In this document: one piece after another, positions 26,064-34,304 of the stretch
Position numbering within the stretch: the stretch's first letter is position 1
Layout: each line of letters begins with the position of its first letter
Assembly: GCA_964604165.1 (NCBI GenBank)
Contig: CAZRYF010000014.1
Span: 13,868 to 77,867 of the forward strand
Source: JAYZDK01 sp964604165
Lineage (GTDB): Bacteria; Myxococcota_A; UBA796; CAJQPC01
Direction of reading: 5' to 3'
DNA length: 64,000 nucleotides
Translations under genes and position numbers: made by a program
The notes under the pieces: generated by a model
Database searches by the model: none
What the model saw: only the letters and a program-made list of their open reading frames with translations
What the model was told of the DNA's origin: nothing

Positions 26064-27452
26064 ATGAATCGCCGACAGTTCAGCGCAGGGGCCCTCCTCT
26101 TGGCCGTCCAGTCCTTCTCCTCCAGGACCGGCGCCGCAGCACCCAAGACGCGTCTGCCCCCCGTCGCCGATCGCGGACTCCTGGGGGGCACGTCCGCCTT
26201 TCTGGAGAACCCCTGGTCCTTTGCTTCTCGACGGTATGAAGAGCACGGACCGATCTTCCTGACCTCCGTCCTGGGCAAAAAGGTGGTCTACCTCTCGGGC
26301 CCCGACGCCATGTCCGCATTCTTGAAGGAGGAAAACGTCTCCCGGAGCGGGGCCCATCCCCCACACGTCATCAAGCTCTTTGGCGGACGGAACATCCAGA
26401 TGATGGACGCACCGGAGCACACGCCACTGCGGGCCTTGACCATGGCCGGGTTCAACCGGGCGGCCCTGACCGATTATGTACCGCGGCTTCAAGAGCTGGC
26501 GGACAAATCGATCGCCCGCTGGGCAACCGAGGGCGAGCTTTCTGGCACGGAGGCCATGCGCCAGTTCGCGGTGGATGCCATCTGCGACAACGTGCTTGGT
26601 GTGGCGGCCGGCGAGAGGACCCGGGCCTTGCAGGCCGACTACATGGCCCTGGCTGCCGGCTTCACCGCTGTTCCGATTCGGCTTCCAGGGTCGGCCTACA
26701 GCAAGGCCATGAAGGCCCGCAAGCGCCTGCTGGCGACCCTGCGCGAAGTGATCGCCGAGCGGCGAGGATTGGCAGGGGAAGATGCGGCCTCCCGGGTCAT
26801 GGCAGCCAGGACCGAAGAGGGCCGACAGATCACCGACGACGAGCTGCTCCTGGAGCTGCACCACATGGTAATCGCCGGCTACATCGTCTTTGCACTGTTG
26901 GCGGAGTTGATCTCCCAGCTGCATCAGCATCCCGAGATCCAGGCCGCGCTTCGAGCAGACCTTGAGGCCGCCGATGCCCTGGAGACCCTGAGCATCGAGA
27001 AGCTGTACGGGTTGCGCGGGCTCCAGGACCTGGTGAACGAAGGCAAGCGCACCACCCCGATCGTGCCCATGGTGTTTGGGGTGGCCAAAAAGGACTTTGA
27101 GGTGGGAGAATTCACGGTGCCTGCCGGATTCGGAGTCTGGATGTCCCTCTCCCTCTGCAACACCGACCCGAGCGTGTTCACCAAGCCGCACGCCTTCGAC
27201 CCAGCCCGCTTCAGTCCCGGACGGGCCGAGCAGGACGCTCACCCTCACGCCTTTGTGCCCCAGGGAGGTGGACGACCAGAGGGCCACCGATGTCTGGGCC
27301 TGGAGTACTCCAGCGTGGTCGCCCAGGTGCTGGTGGCGCGGCTGCTGGCGAGCTCCGAGTTCACGCTGCCGGAGCAGGATCTGTCCCTGTCCTATGAGAG
27401 ACTCCCCCCGGAGCACGTCGACGGGCTTCGAATGGTGGTAACGCCGAGGTGA
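26064..27452 (+). CDS. cytochrome P450 with Tat-like N-terminus
   Basis: A 462-residue heme-thiolate protein from ATG 26064. Cys410 lies in GHRCLGLEY, within an extended heme loop FVPQGGGRPEGHRC; the ExxR pair is E326/R329 in NEGKRTTP, followed by IVPMVFGVA. The I-helix region reads HHMVIAGYIVFALLAEL and lacks the usual acid-Thr pair for O2 protonation. The N-terminus MNRRQFSAGALLLAV then TGAAAP looks like a twin-arginine signal. P450s are normally cytosolic or membrane-bound, so export would be unusual. There is no redox partner gene beside it. The substrate is unknown; a peroxide-shunt or isomerase-like activity is possible but inferred. Confidence 0.88.
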   Translation: MNRRQFSAGALLLAVQSFSSRTGAAAPKTRLPPVADRGLLGGTSAFLENPWSFASRRYEEHGPIFLTSVLGKKVVYLSGPDAMSAFLKEENVSRSGAHPPHVIKLFGGRNIQMMDAPEHTPLRALTMAGFNRAALTDYVPRLQELADKSIARWATEGELSGTEAMRQFAVDAICDNVLGVAAGERTRALQADYMALAAGFTAVPIRLPGSAYSKAMKARKRLLATLREVIAERRGLAGEDAASRVMAARTEEGRQITDDELLLELHHMVIAGYIVFALLAELISQLHQHPEIQAALRADLEAADALETLSIEKLYGLRGLQDLVNEGKRTTPIVPMVFGVAKKDFEVGEFTVPAGFGVWMSLSLCNTDPSVFTKPHAFDPARFSPGRAEQDAHPHAFVPQGGGRPEGHRCLGLEYSSVVAQVLVARLLASSEFTLPEQDLSLSYERLPPEHVDGLRMVVTPR

Positions 27453-27457
27453 GGTTG

Positions 27458-28096
27458 ATGTTCTCCAGAATCGCGTTCCCCTTCTTTCTGTTGACTGGAT
27501 GCCTGCCCAGCGTGCCGGAGCGACGGTTGGCTGCTCACCTTCCTGGAGGACTTCGAGGGAGGGACCGTCGGTGAGGCTGTGGCTGGGACGCGGAGGTGGG
27601 AGTTTGGTCCGCCTGCTTGTGAGGGCAGCACGTCTCCCAGGAAAGGGCACATTCAGGCGCCAGTGCTGTCTTCTTCCCCCATCATCTGACCCGGGCTTTT
27701 GAAGTGGGTGGTGCCGATGTGGCGGCAGAGGTGTGGTTCAACGACCCCCTTGGCAGTTCCGGTGGAGACATGATGCTGCACTTGGGCGATGACTGGCACA
27801 AATCCCTGGTTCGCGTCCCCTGGGACGCCGGGATCTGCGAAGAACCCCACTGCTGCGAAGGCAGCCCGTCTGGCTCCAACGAGAACCTGGAGACCCTCCA
27901 GGAAAGAAGCCAGGGCTGGCACTTGGTGCGAGTCGAGATCACGGCGGGGGAGCCATCTTCCTTTCGGGCCTGCATTGACGAGATCTGCAGCACACAGCAT
28001 CCATTCACGGGCGCCCCCGCGGACACCCTGAGCTTTGGCAACGACGTGGAGCACACCTGGTGGGACGACATACGGATTCTCACCCGGGCGCTGTAA
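27458..28096 (+). pseudogene. frameshifted lipoprotein remnant
   Basis: ATG 27458 opens a lipoprotein signal (FPFFLLTGC, lipobox L-T-G-C) and stops within 40 codons. The next frame then continues with a plausible domain start (FLEDFEGGTVGEAV ... WEFGPPACEG), and by about 27635 the coding sense returns to the first frame (ERAHSGASAVFFPHHLTRAFEVGGADVAAEVWFND ... WWDDIRILTRAL, to TAA 28096), written here in parts: ERAHSGASAV, FFPHHLTRAF, EVWFND. Two compensating indels therefore explain one gene of about 210 codons. The fold looks like a LamG-like beta-sandwich. Either a decaying gene or two assembly errors; the stand-alone 130-codon frame from GTG 27704 is only its 3' part. Confidence 0.5.
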
Positions 28097-28146
28097 TCAG
28101 GCGCTTCCCCCGCGGTTTCGGAGAGGTCACACCTGTCTCAACATCG

Positions 28147-28400
28147 GGGGGAGATGGCCTATCCCCCCCAGCCCCGCGGCCCGGCGGCAGGCCCGGCAGG
28201 GACATGGGCGGGGGGGAGATGGCCTATCCCCCCCAGCCCCGCGGCCCGGCGGCAGGCCCGGCAGGNNNNNNNNNNNNNNNNNNNNNNNNNNNNNNNNNNN
28301 NNNNNNNNNNNNNNNNNNNNNNNNNNNNNNNNNNNNNNNNNNNNNNNNNNNNNNNNNNNNNNNNNGACATGGGCGGGGGGGAGATGGCCTATCCCTCCCT
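28147..28400. repeat. 65-bp tandem hairpin repeat array with a 100-N gap
   Basis: The unit includes GGGGGGAGATGGCCTATCCC and a GC-only stretch (GCGGCCCGGCGGCAGGCCCGG). ATGGCC recurs at 28154, 28219 and 28384: spacing 65, then 165, which is 65 plus the 100 N at 28266-28365. Each unit can fold as GGGGGGA/TCCCCCC around a 9-base loop. The array lies between the convergent pseudogene (ends 28096) and fur (ends 28428), with no gene in 28097-28427. True copy number is unknown. It has no spacers, so it is not a CRISPR. Confidence 0.9.
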
Positions 28401-28427
28401 GTTCAGGTCGGAACGGTGGAGGAGGGC

Positions 28428-28868
28428 CTACTGGCAATCCGCGCAGAGACCGTAGATCTCGTGGCGGTGGCGCTGGACAAGGAAGCCGTGGCGTTCGGCA
28501 ATCTGGTCCTGCCGCTCCTCGATGAGAGGATCTTCAAATTCGATGATTCGACTGCAATCCACGCAGATCAGGTGGTCATGGTGGGTACCAAACTCCGCCA
28601 GCTCATAGCGGGCCTGGCCGGAGCCAAAGTTCCGCTCCACCGCCACACCGGCATCCGCCAGCATTTTCATGGTCCGATAGACCGTGGCATACCCCACCGG
28701 CCCTTCCTGCTCGCGCACCAGGGCCTGCAGCTCCTGCAAGGTCAGGTGGCCCCCGGCCTCCAGGAACACCTGCACAATCACATCCCGTTGCCGGGTGTTC
28801 TTCTTGCCCTGGTCGGACATGTAGCGGTTCAGCCGCTCCCTCGCGGCATCCGCCCGATCCTTCGACAC
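28428..28868 (-). CDS. fur: Fur-family metalloregulator
   Basis: A 146-residue repressor from GTG 28868, 1 bp after the rplQ stop. N-terminal winged helix: NTRQRDVIVQVFLEAGGHLTLQEL, then ATVYRTMKMLADAGVA. The metal sites HHDHLICVDC and the C-terminal CADC suit Fur or PerR-like proteins. It senses iron or a related metal and represses uptake genes; the exact metal cannot be read. Placement at the end of the alpha ribosomal operon with translational coupling is unusual, and no Fur box is evident nearby. Confidence 0.88.
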   Translation of the reverse strand: MSKDRADAARERLNRYMSDQGKKNTRQRDVIVQVFLEAGGHLTLQELQALVREQEGPVGYATVYRTMKMLADAGVAVERNFGSGQARYELAEFGTHHDHLICVDCSRIIEFEDPLIEERQDQIAERHGFLVQRHRHEIYGLCADCQ

Positions 28869-28869
28869 C

Positions 28870-29433
28870 CTACTCTTCAGCGGAGGCAGCGGCCTCTACC
28901 GGGGCTTCTTGATCGGGGGCGGCAACCTCCACTTCGGGGGTCACCTCCTCCTCCGCACCAGGAGCCGTCGGTGCCGCAGCAAGCGCCGGCTTGGTGGACT
29001 CCTTGAAGGTCAAGGGCTCATCCGCGGGAATCATGCTCACCACGTTCATGGGGGCGTTGTCCCCAGTGCGGTGTCCCACCTTCACGAGGCGCAGGTAGCC
29101 GCCCGGGCGGTCCTTGTAGCGCTCTGCATACTCGTTGAAGATGCGATCCAGCGCACCACGATCCGTGACCCACTTGCGCGCCTGCCGAATGGCATGCACT
29201 CGCGCGGCCTTGGCGTCAGCAAGGGCCTGGCCTTCCAGGCCTTCCAGGGAAGACGGGGGAACCCGACGCCCGAGGGTGATCACCTTTTCAGCGATGGACC
29301 GCAGCTCCTTGGCCTTGGCCTCGGTGGTGCGGATCTGCTCCTCCATCACGAGGGAGGTGACCATGTTGCGAAACATGGCCTTTCGGTGGCTGCTGTTGCG
29401 GCCGAGTTTACGGCCTTTCTTGAGATGTCGCAT
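28870..29433 (-). CDS. rplQ: 50S ribosomal protein L17 with C-terminal extension
   Basis: Residues 1-118 are a complete L17 (MRHLKKGRKLGRNSSHRKAM, ending GGYLRLVKVGHRTGDNAPM), with about 65 extra residues of Ala/Glu/Pro composition. L17 is usually about 125 residues. It follows rpoA by 14 bp. Confidence 0.95.
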   Translation of the reverse strand: MRHLKKGRKLGRNSSHRKAMFRNMVTSLVMEEQIRTTEAKAKELRSIAEKVITLGRRVPPSSLEGLEGQALADAKAARVHAIRQARKWVTDRGALDRIFNEYAERYKDRPGGYLRLVKVGHRTGDNAPMNVVSMIPADEPLTFKESTKPALAAAPTAPGAEEEVTPEVEVAAPDQEAPVEAAASAEE

Positions 29434-29447
29434 GACGAGCCTCCGCC

Positions 29448-30455
29448 TTAGCGATTGCGCGGGAAGGATGCCGGAAGCTTCATGCCCAGGTTCAGGCCGA
29501 GTTCCGTCAAAAGGTCCTTGATTTCGTTGAGCGACTTGCGACCGAAGTTCTTGGTCTTCAGCATCTCTGCCTCGCTCTTCTCAACCAGCTGGTAGATGTA
29601 TTCAATGCCAGCGTTCTGCAGGCAGTTCGCCGAACGCACAGACAGCTCGAGCTCGTCGACGCGCTTGAACAGGTTGTCGTTCACCTCTTCCACGCCCTCG
29701 GTGGTGGCCGCATCCACGGGCTCGTCTTCCTCGGAGAAGTGCACGAAGACCTGAAGTTGCTCACGAAGAATCTTGGCGGCGTATGCCAGGCCATCCTCGG
29801 GAATCACCGAGCCGTTGGTCCACAACTCAAGGGTCAGGCGGTCGTAGTCGGTCCGCTGCCCCACACGAGCGTTTGTGACCGTGTACTTCACCTTCTTGAT
29901 GGGGGTGTGGATGGAGTCCACGGGAATCACGCCGATCTCGGCGTCCTCCCCCTCGTTGCCATCGGCCGCCACGTAGCCCTTGCCCATTTTCACGGTCACC
30001 TGGCAGCGAAACGTTCCGCCGTCGGTAATGGTGCAGATTGGGTGGTCGGGGTTCAACACCTGGGCGCCCTCGGTCAGGACCAAGTCCCCTGCGGTCACCA
30101 CAGTGGCCTTTCCAGCCTTTCCAGTCTTCTCGATGCTTCCGGTGACAGTCTCCATGCTGCTGGTCTTCACGACCACCTGCTTGAGGTTCAGCACCACGTC
30201 GGTCACGTCTTCCACCACGCCCGCCACGCTGGAGAACTCGTGGAGCACGCCATCAATCTTCACGCTGGTGATGGCCGCACCTTGCAGGGACGACAGAAGC
30301 ACCCGGCGCAATGAGTTGCCCAGGGTAATGCCGAATCCGCGCTCAAGGGGCCGCGCGATGAACTTCCCGTATGTGTCGCTCGACTTGTTGTCGCGCTCCA
30401 GGCGGGTGGGCTTGATCAGGTTTCGCCAGTTGGCGTAGACGTTTTCTTCCAGCAT
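29448..30455 (-). CDS. rpoA: DNA-directed RNA polymerase subunit alpha
   Basis: A 335-residue alpha subunit from ATG 30455, which has AAGGAG 6 bp upstream (a frame to 30497 is rejected). The N-terminal assembly domain has YGKFIARPLERGFGITLGNSLRR; the C-terminal domain ends with ELSVRSANCLQNAGI and GRKSLNEIKDLLTELGL, the UP-element/activator contact. rpsD, usually just before it, is absent. Confidence 0.97.
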   Translation of the reverse strand: MLEENVYANWRNLIKPTRLERDNKSSDTYGKFIARPLERGFGITLGNSLRRVLLSSLQGAAITSVKIDGVLHEFSSVAGVVEDVTDVVLNLKQVVVKTSSMETVTGSIEKTGKAGKATVVTAGDLVLTEGAQVLNPDHPICTITDGGTFRCQVTVKMGKGYVAADGNEGEDAEIGVIPVDSIHTPIKKVKYTVTNARVGQRTDYDRLTLELWTNGSVIPEDGLAYAAKILREQLQVFVHFSEEDEPVDAATTEGVEEVNDNLFKRVDELELSVRSANCLQNAGIEYIYQLVEKSEAEMLKTKNFGRKSLNEIKDLLTELGLNLGMKLPASFPRNR

Positions 30456-30598
30456 GAGAGACTCCTTGGGTTTCTGCCAGCGGCCGACCAGTGCCAAAGG
30501 CTCTACACCCGAGAGGGAGGGTTGGGGATGATGGGCAGGTCAAGCCGGAACGGAAAATCCGTTCCTCCCCGGGGAAATTCAAAGGGTTGTTTGAAACG
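30456..30598 (-). promoter_or_regulatory. 143-bp rpsK-rpoA intergenic region with hairpin
   Basis: No coding sequence lies here, although rpsD is normally at this point. A perfect 8-bp stem GGAACGGA/TCCGTTCC with a 3-base loop lies at 30547-30565. It could be an attenuator, processing site or leader element; the sequence does not decide. Confidence 0.5.
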
Positions 30599-30991
30599 CT
30601 AGACGCGCCGGCGCTTGGGCGGACGACAGCCGTTGTGGGGGATCGGCGTCACATCCTTGATGGTGTGAATACGCAGTCCCGAACTGGACAGGGCACGCAG
30701 TGCGGACTCGCGGCCGGAACCAGGCCCCTTCACGAAGACGCCCACGCTCTTCACGCCATGCTCCATGGCCTTGCGGGCCACATCGGCGGCCACCAACTGC
30801 GCTGCAAAGGGAGTGGACTTCCGTGAGCCCTTGAAGCCCTTCACGCCTGCGCTGGACCAGGCAATGGTGTTGCCGGCCGGATCGGTGATCGTGATGATGG
30901 TGTTGTTGAAGGTCGACTGGATATGCGCCACCCCGATGGGGATGTTCTTCTTGGCCTTGCGGCCGGCGCGCTTCTTGACAGGTGCAGCCAT
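30599..30991 (-). CDS. rpsK: 30S ribosomal protein S11
   Basis: 130 residues, full length, with GVAHIQSTFNNTIITITD, GFKGSRKSTPFAAQ and the basic end NGCRPPKRRRV. It lies 18 bp after rpsM. Confidence 0.97.
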   Translation of the reverse strand: MAAPVKKRAGRKAKKNIPIGVAHIQSTFNNTIITITDPAGNTIAWSSAGVKGFKGSRKSTPFAAQLVAADVARKAMEHGVKSVGVFVKGPGSGRESALRALSSSGLRIHTIKDVTPIPHNGCRPPKRRRV

Positions 30992-31009
30992 TTTCTTTTG
31001 TCCTCGGTT

Positions 31010-31375
31010 CTACTTGCGCTTCGTGGCGGCGCGGCGCGGACCCTTGCGGGTGCGAGCATTGGTGTGGGTGCGCTGTCCTCGAACAGGAAGCCCGCGCTTG
31101 TGGCGAATCCCCCTGTAGGTGTTGAGGTCAATGAGGCGCTTGATGTTCATGGCCACTTCCTTTCGGAGCTGGCCTTCCACGTTGTACCCATTTTGGATGA
31201 CCTCGCGCAGGCGGGCCACCTCAACCTCCGAGAGGTCCTGGGTCCGAATCGAACCGTCCACCTCGGCCTTGGCGACGATCGCCAGCGCAGAGGTACGGCC
31301 AATCCCGTAGATATACGTGAGTGCAATGTCTACGCGCTTCATGCGCGGGAGATCAACACCTTCAATACGTGCCAT
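31010..31375 (-). CDS. rpsM: 30S ribosomal protein S13
   Basis: 121 residues from ATG 31375 (MARIEGVDLPRMKRVDIALT). The upstream frame to 31435 overlaps rpmJ and is rejected. Contains the helix-two-turn-helix region and the tail RGLPVRGQRTHTNARTRKG that reaches the P-site tRNA. Confidence 0.97.
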   Translation of the reverse strand: MARIEGVDLPRMKRVDIALTYIYGIGRTSALAIVAKAEVDGSIRTQDLSEVEVARLREVIQNGYNVEGQLRKEVAMNIKRLIDLNTYRGIRHKRGLPVRGQRTHTNARTRKGPRRAATKRK

Positions 31376-31391
31376 GTGTGGTTCCTGGCGC

Positions 31392-31505
31392 CTAGCGCTG
31401 GCGCTGCTTGTGCTTGGGGTTTTCGCAGATGACACGCACGACGCCGCGCCGCTTGATGATGCGGCACTTTTCGCACATAGCCTTTACGGATGTTCTGACC
31501 TTCAT
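31392..31505 (-). CDS. rpmJ: 50S ribosomal protein L36
   Basis: 37 residues (MKVRTSVKAMCEKCRIIK ... ICENPKHKQRQR). Cys11, Cys14, Cys27 and His32 make the zinc site, so this is the Zn-binding C+ form. It lies between map and rpsM, with infA missing. Confidence 0.96.
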   Translation of the reverse strand: MKVRTSVKAMCEKCRIIKRRGVVRVICENPKHKQRQR

Positions 31506-31520
31506 GTCTGCCTCGGCTCA

Positions 31521-32276
31521 CTAAGCGGTGAGGATTTCCGGTCCATTGGGAGTGATAAGTACGGTGTGTTCAAAGTGTGCCGCCAGGCTGTTGTCTGCAG
31601 TCACCACCGTCCAGCCATCGTTGAGGGTCTTGGTTTCCCAGGTTCCCAACGTGATCATGGGTTCAATAGCGATGCACATACCCGGCTTGAGAAGAACTCC
31701 GGTCCCAGCTTTTCCGAAATTCGGAACGGCTGGTTCCTCGTGGAGCCTCCTGCCGATCCCATGACCCACGTAGTCGCGAACAACTCCGTAGCCCTGGGAT
31801 TCGCACAATGTCTGGACTTTGTGGCCGATATCGCCCACCCGAGCACCAGACACCGCACAGGCGATGCCCTGATATAAGCTCTGCTCGGTCACGTCAAGTA
31901 GCCGGGATACCTCGGGAGTCACCTCTCCGAGAACGACCGTGAAAGCCCGGTCGGCAAAGTAGTTCCCGTAGGACAGTCCAAAGTCCAGGGACACGAGGTC
32001 ACCGTCCTTCAAAGGAACATTCGTGGGGATGCCATGGACCACCTGATCGTTGAGGCTCGAACACACGGTGTTTGGGAAAACCGCCCCCCCCACGTCGTAG
32101 CCCTTGAAAGCCGGAGTCGCGCCCCGCTTACGAATCTCCTCCTCGCAGATCCGATCCAGATCCAGGGGGGTTACTCCCACCACCACCTGCTCCCGCACGA
32201 GGGCTACCACCTCGGAGAGGAGCTTGCCGGAGTTGCGCATGAGCGCGATCTCCCAGGGTTCCCGAATGGCAATCAT
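31521..32276 (-). CDS. map: methionine aminopeptidase type I
   Basis: A 251-residue metalloprotease that removes the initiator Met. The metal ligands lie in SLDFG, NYFADRAF, YVGHGIGR, AIEPM and FEHTV. Its ATG overlaps the adk stop by 1 bp, and rpmJ follows after 15 bp. Confidence 0.97.
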   Translation of the reverse strand: MIAIREPWEIALMRNSGKLLSEVVALVREQVVVGVTPLDLDRICEEEIRKRGATPAFKGYDVGGAVFPNTVCSSLNDQVVHGIPTNVPLKDGDLVSLDFGLSYGNYFADRAFTVVLGEVTPEVSRLLDVTEQSLYQGIACAVSGARVGDIGHKVQTLCESQGYGVVRDYVGHGIGRRLHEEPAVPNFGKAGTGVLLKPGMCIAIEPMITLGTWETKTLNDGWTVVTADNSLAAHFEHTVLITPNGPEILTA

Positions 32277-32917
32277 CAGCCGATCGCGAGGCGAAGTCGC
32301 TGGGTGACCGACTCAATGGGGCCAGTGGCATTCACATGTTCCACCAACCCCATTCCCTCGAAGAAGTCCAAAACAGGCGCTGTTTGGGCGTGGTATGTGT
32401 TCAGCCGCGCACGAACGGTGTCCGGCGTATCGTCACTTCGTTGGACCACCTCGCCGCCACAGCGATCACAGATGTTTTCGCTCTGCGTGGGGGCGTGCTC
32501 CACATGGTAGGTGGCGCCGCAACCCAGACAGCTACGTCGGCCGGACAAGCGAGTCACGATCTCTTCGTCGGCCACATCCAGAGCAGCCACGCAGTCCACA
32601 CCCTCGTCTCGCTCCCCAAGCCATGCCACCAGAAGCTCCGCCTGGCGCACCGAGCGGGGGAACCCGTCCAGCAACACACCGCTTGCGCAGTCATCCTCAT
32701 CCAGACGCGTGGCCACGATGTCCCACACCACCTCGTCCGGCACAAGGTTGCCCTTGTCCATGAACGACCGTGCCAGCTCCCCCAGGTCAGTTCCTTCCTT
32801 CAGGTGCTTGCGAAAGATGTCGCCAGTGGCCACCTGAGGAATGCCCAACTCCTGGGCGATCACTGCGGCTTGGGTGCCTTTCCCCGCTCCAGGGGGACCA
32901 AAAAGAACTAGAACCAT
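32276..32917 (-). CDS. adk: adenylate kinase, zinc-lid type
   Basis: A 213-residue enzyme from ATG 32917 (GGAGG 5 bp upstream). P-loop GPPGAGKGT at 7-15, ATGDIFR and LLDGFPRS are intact, and the lid has C-x2-C (CLGC) with CDRC, a structural zinc site. It converts AMP and ATP to ADP. Sits between secY and map. Confidence 0.96.
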   Translation of the reverse strand: MVLVLFGPPGAGKGTQAAVIAQELGIPQVATGDIFRKHLKEGTDLGELARSFMDKGNLVPDEVVWDIVATRLDEDDCASGVLLDGFPRSVRQAELLVAWLGERDEGVDCVAALDVADEEIVTRLSGRRSCLGCGATYHVEHAPTQSENICDRCGGEVVQRSDDTPDTVRARLNTYHAQTAPVLDFFEGMGLVEHVNATGPIESVTQRLRLAIG

Positions 32918-32951
32918 GGGGGCCTCCGAAACGGTGCTTGGCGACAAAGCG

Positions 32952-34304
32952 CTACTCGCCGCTGGCTTCTGACTCGCGTTCCAGGGCCCGGCGATGACGG
33001 CCGCGCATGCGGGAGGAGTTGTTGCCCATGACCCCGTCGTAGTGGCGGGTCAAGAGGTGGGCCTCGATCTCGGCCACGGTCTGCAGGGAAACACCCACAA
33101 CGATCAGAAGGCCCGTTCCGCCAAAGTAGAACGGCACGTTGTACTTGGCGATGAGAAGCGTGGGCAGAATGCAGATGGCCGAGAGGTAGACCGCTCCGCC
33201 GAATGTCAGGCGTGTCAGCAGCCAATCGATGTGGTCCGCCGTCTGCTTTCCCGGACGCACCCCTGGGATGTAGCCCCCATGTCGCTTCAAGTTGTCTGCA
33301 ACATCCACCGGGTTGAAGGTGATGGCCGTGTAGAAGTAGGAGAAGAAAATGATCAACCCCACATACACCAGGTTGTAGAGCCAGGCGCCGGGCATCAAGG
33401 CCGCCATGATGCTGTCCACCAACAAGCTGTCGGTGAAGGTGCCGATAGTGGCCGGGAACATCAGCACCGAGCTGGCGAAGATGGGGGGGATGACCCCCGC
33501 GGTGTTGACCTTCAAGGGCAAGTGGGTGGACTGTCCACCATAGACCCGTCGTCCAATGACCCGCTTTGCATACTGAATGGGGATTCTACGCTGTCCACGC
33601 TCGACGAACACGATGGCTGCCACCACCGCGAACATGAAGGCGCCCAGCATGACCAACTGCAGCAGGTTGATGTCCCCGATCTTCACCTTCTGAAAGGTGT
33701 AGGCAATCGCAGCAGGCAGCCGGGCAATAATGCCGCACGTAATGATCAGCGAGGCGCCGTTTCCGACGCCGCGGTCTGTGATCTGCTCACCGAGCCACAT
33801 CACAAAGCAGCTTCCAGCGGTCATGGTCAGGACGGTCATGACCCGGAACGCAGGACCTGCAGCAAGCACTACGTCCTCGGTACCGCCGGCCCTCATCTGC
33901 TCCAGGCTCACGGCGATTCCGAAAGACTGCACCACAGCGATGACAATGGTCATGTACCGGGTGTACTGGGTGATCTTGTTCTGTCCCGACTGCCCCTCCT
34001 TGGAGAGTCGCTCCAGCTTGGGCACCGCGACCTTCAACACCTGCATGATGATCGAGGCCGTGATGTACGGCATGATGCCCAGCACGAAGACGCTGAACTG
34101 CTCCAGGGCCCCCCCGGAAAACATGTCGTACAGCCCGAAGAGGGTGTTGCTGTTTTCGTTGAAGAACCGGCCCAAGGCTTCGCGGTTCACACCGGGAGCG
34201 GGTACGAAGATACCGAGCCGGTACACACCCAGCATGGCCAGAGTGAACAGGATTCGATTCCGGAGGTCCGGAATCTTTAGAATGTTCGCAATCGTCTGTG
34301 TCAC
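32952..34304 (-). CDS. secY: preprotein translocase subunit SecY
   Basis: 450 residues, ten membrane helices, starting MTQTIANILKIPDLRNRI. Diagnostic stretches include LGIMPYITASIIMQ, QRRIPIQYAKR, NTAGVIPPIFA and PGVRPGKQTADHI. Its ATG overlaps the rplO stop by 4 bp. Confidence 0.97.
   Translation of the reverse strand: MTQTIANILKIPDLRNRILFTLAMLGVYRLGIFVPAPGVNREALGRFFNENSNTLFGLYDMFSGGALEQFSVFVLGIMPYITASIIMQVLKVAVPKLERLSKEGQSGQNKITQYTRYMTIVIAVVQSFGIAVSLEQMRAGGTEDVVLAAGPAFRVMTVLTMTAGSCFVMWLGEQITDRGVGNGASLIITCGIIARLPAAIAYTFQKVKIGDINLLQLVMLGAFMFAVVAAIVFVERGQRRIPIQYAKRVIGRRVYGGQSTHLPLKVNTAGVIPPIFASSVLMFPATIGTFTDSLLVDSIMAALMPGAWLYNLVYVGLIIFFSYFYTAITFNPVDVADNLKRHGGYIPGVRPGKQTADHIDWLLTRLTFGGAVYLSAICILPTLLIAKYNVPFYFGGTGLLIVVGVSLQTVAEIEAHLLTRHYDGVMGNNSSRMRGRHRRALERESEASGE

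Noticed and set aside
27704..28096. Stand-alone 130-codon gene
   Set aside because: Coding sense continues upstream in the same frame without a start or ribosome site; it is the 3' part of the frameshifted lipoprotein.
28147..28400. CRISPR array
   Set aside because: Units are contiguous 65-bp tandem copies without spacers, and no cas gene is near.
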